Source: an uncultured Candidatus Pelagibacter sp. (GTDB lineage: Bacteria; Pseudomonadota; Alphaproteobacteria; Pelagibacterales; Pelagibacteraceae). Taken from it: 6,066 nucleotides of DNA. Below, in pieces: positions 5,929 to 6,066 of this stretch. The stretch is from NCBI GenBank assembly GCA_913043015.1, contig CAJWKX010000040.1, positions 1-6,066 of the forward strand, written 5' to 3'. Within the stretch, counting starts at the first letter, position 1. Every line of letters begins with the position of its first letter. The notes beneath the pieces are model-generated. The model was not told the origin of the DNA. It did not search any database and saw only the letters and a list, made by a program, of their open reading frames with translations. Both the position numbers and the translations under genes were made by a program.

Positions 5929-6066
5929 TTAGGCTGTAGTTATTTGCTTTTCTTCTTTATTTACTTTAGAGATTATCTTTTTCTTTTTATCTATTTTTTT
6001 AGCCTCTGCATCTCTATCTACAAATTCTATAACAGCCATTGGAGCATTATCACCATATCTAAATCC
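5929..6066 (-). CDS. rplQ: 50S ribosomal protein L17, C-terminal part (runs off the window)
   Basis: The last 45 codons and the stop of a minus-strand gene, with its 5' part beyond position 6066. The visible protein starts [19 protein letters not shown], which is the diagnostic end of the L17 core domain as seen in alphaproteobacteria. A Lys/Glu-rich tail of about 26 residues follows, ending in KQITTA. Such charged C-terminal extensions are common in alphaproteobacterial L17. L17 is a large-subunit protein near the peptide exit tunnel, and its gene normally closes the rpsM-rpsK-rpoA-rplQ operon, so rpoA is expected just outside the window. The gene continues into rluC after 16 bp. It is identified from the C-terminus only, but the motif is specific. 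Confidence 0.92.
   Translation of the reverse strand, partial: GFRYGDNAPMAVIEFVDRDAEAKKIDKKKKIISKVNKEEKQITTA

Noticed and set aside
1..6066. An undescribed defence, mobile or secretion system
   Set aside because: All seven coding regions are recognisable housekeeping families, no gap exceeds 58 bp, and no repeats, integrase, transposase or toxin-antitoxin signatures were seen.

Overview
The window is a compact, very AT-rich stretch of bacterial chromosome. G+C is roughly a quarter by eye, intergenic gaps are tiny or absent, and the proteins are rich in Lys, Asn and Ile. The protein signatures look alphaproteobacterial: the ribosomal protein L17 tail ([19 protein letters not shown]) and the RWxxxHG/PCGI pattern of LipB. 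Together with the composition and gene packing, this suggests a streamlined SAR11/Pelagibacterales-like marine alphaproteobacterium, or another reduced AT-rich member of that class. The assignment is inferred from composition and motifs, not from a database search.

Layout from left to right: ugd (UDP-glucose 6-dehydrogenase) and galU (UTP-glucose-1-phosphate uridylyltransferase) lie on the minus strand and overlap by 4 bp (ATGA). panC (pantothenate synthetase) diverges from galU across 36 bp. mgtE (Mg2+ transporter) converges on panC with no gap at all. lipB (octanoyltransferase) diverges from mgtE across 58 bp and runs 20 bp into the convergent rluC (23S rRNA pseudouridine synthase). rluC follows the 3' end of rplQ (ribosomal protein L17) by 16 bp. 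The window ends inside rplQ.

Functional groupings: galU and ugd form a two-step route from glucose-1-phosphate to UDP-glucuronate, which feeds surface polysaccharide or glycolipid synthesis. rplQ and rluC form the tail of a ribosomal operon, pairing a ribosomal protein with an rRNA modification enzyme. panC (coenzyme A precursor), lipB (lipoate attachment) and mgtE (Mg2+ uptake) are single housekeeping genes in alternating orientation.

I found no mobile element, CRISPR array, tRNA or rRNA, phage gene, riboswitch or convincing new system. No non-coding stretch exceeds 58 bp. The observations worth noting concern genome compaction (abutting or overlapping convergent genes with no room for terminators, scarce Shine-Dalgarno sites), extreme local base composition inside panC, and recurrent A10 tracts inside genes.
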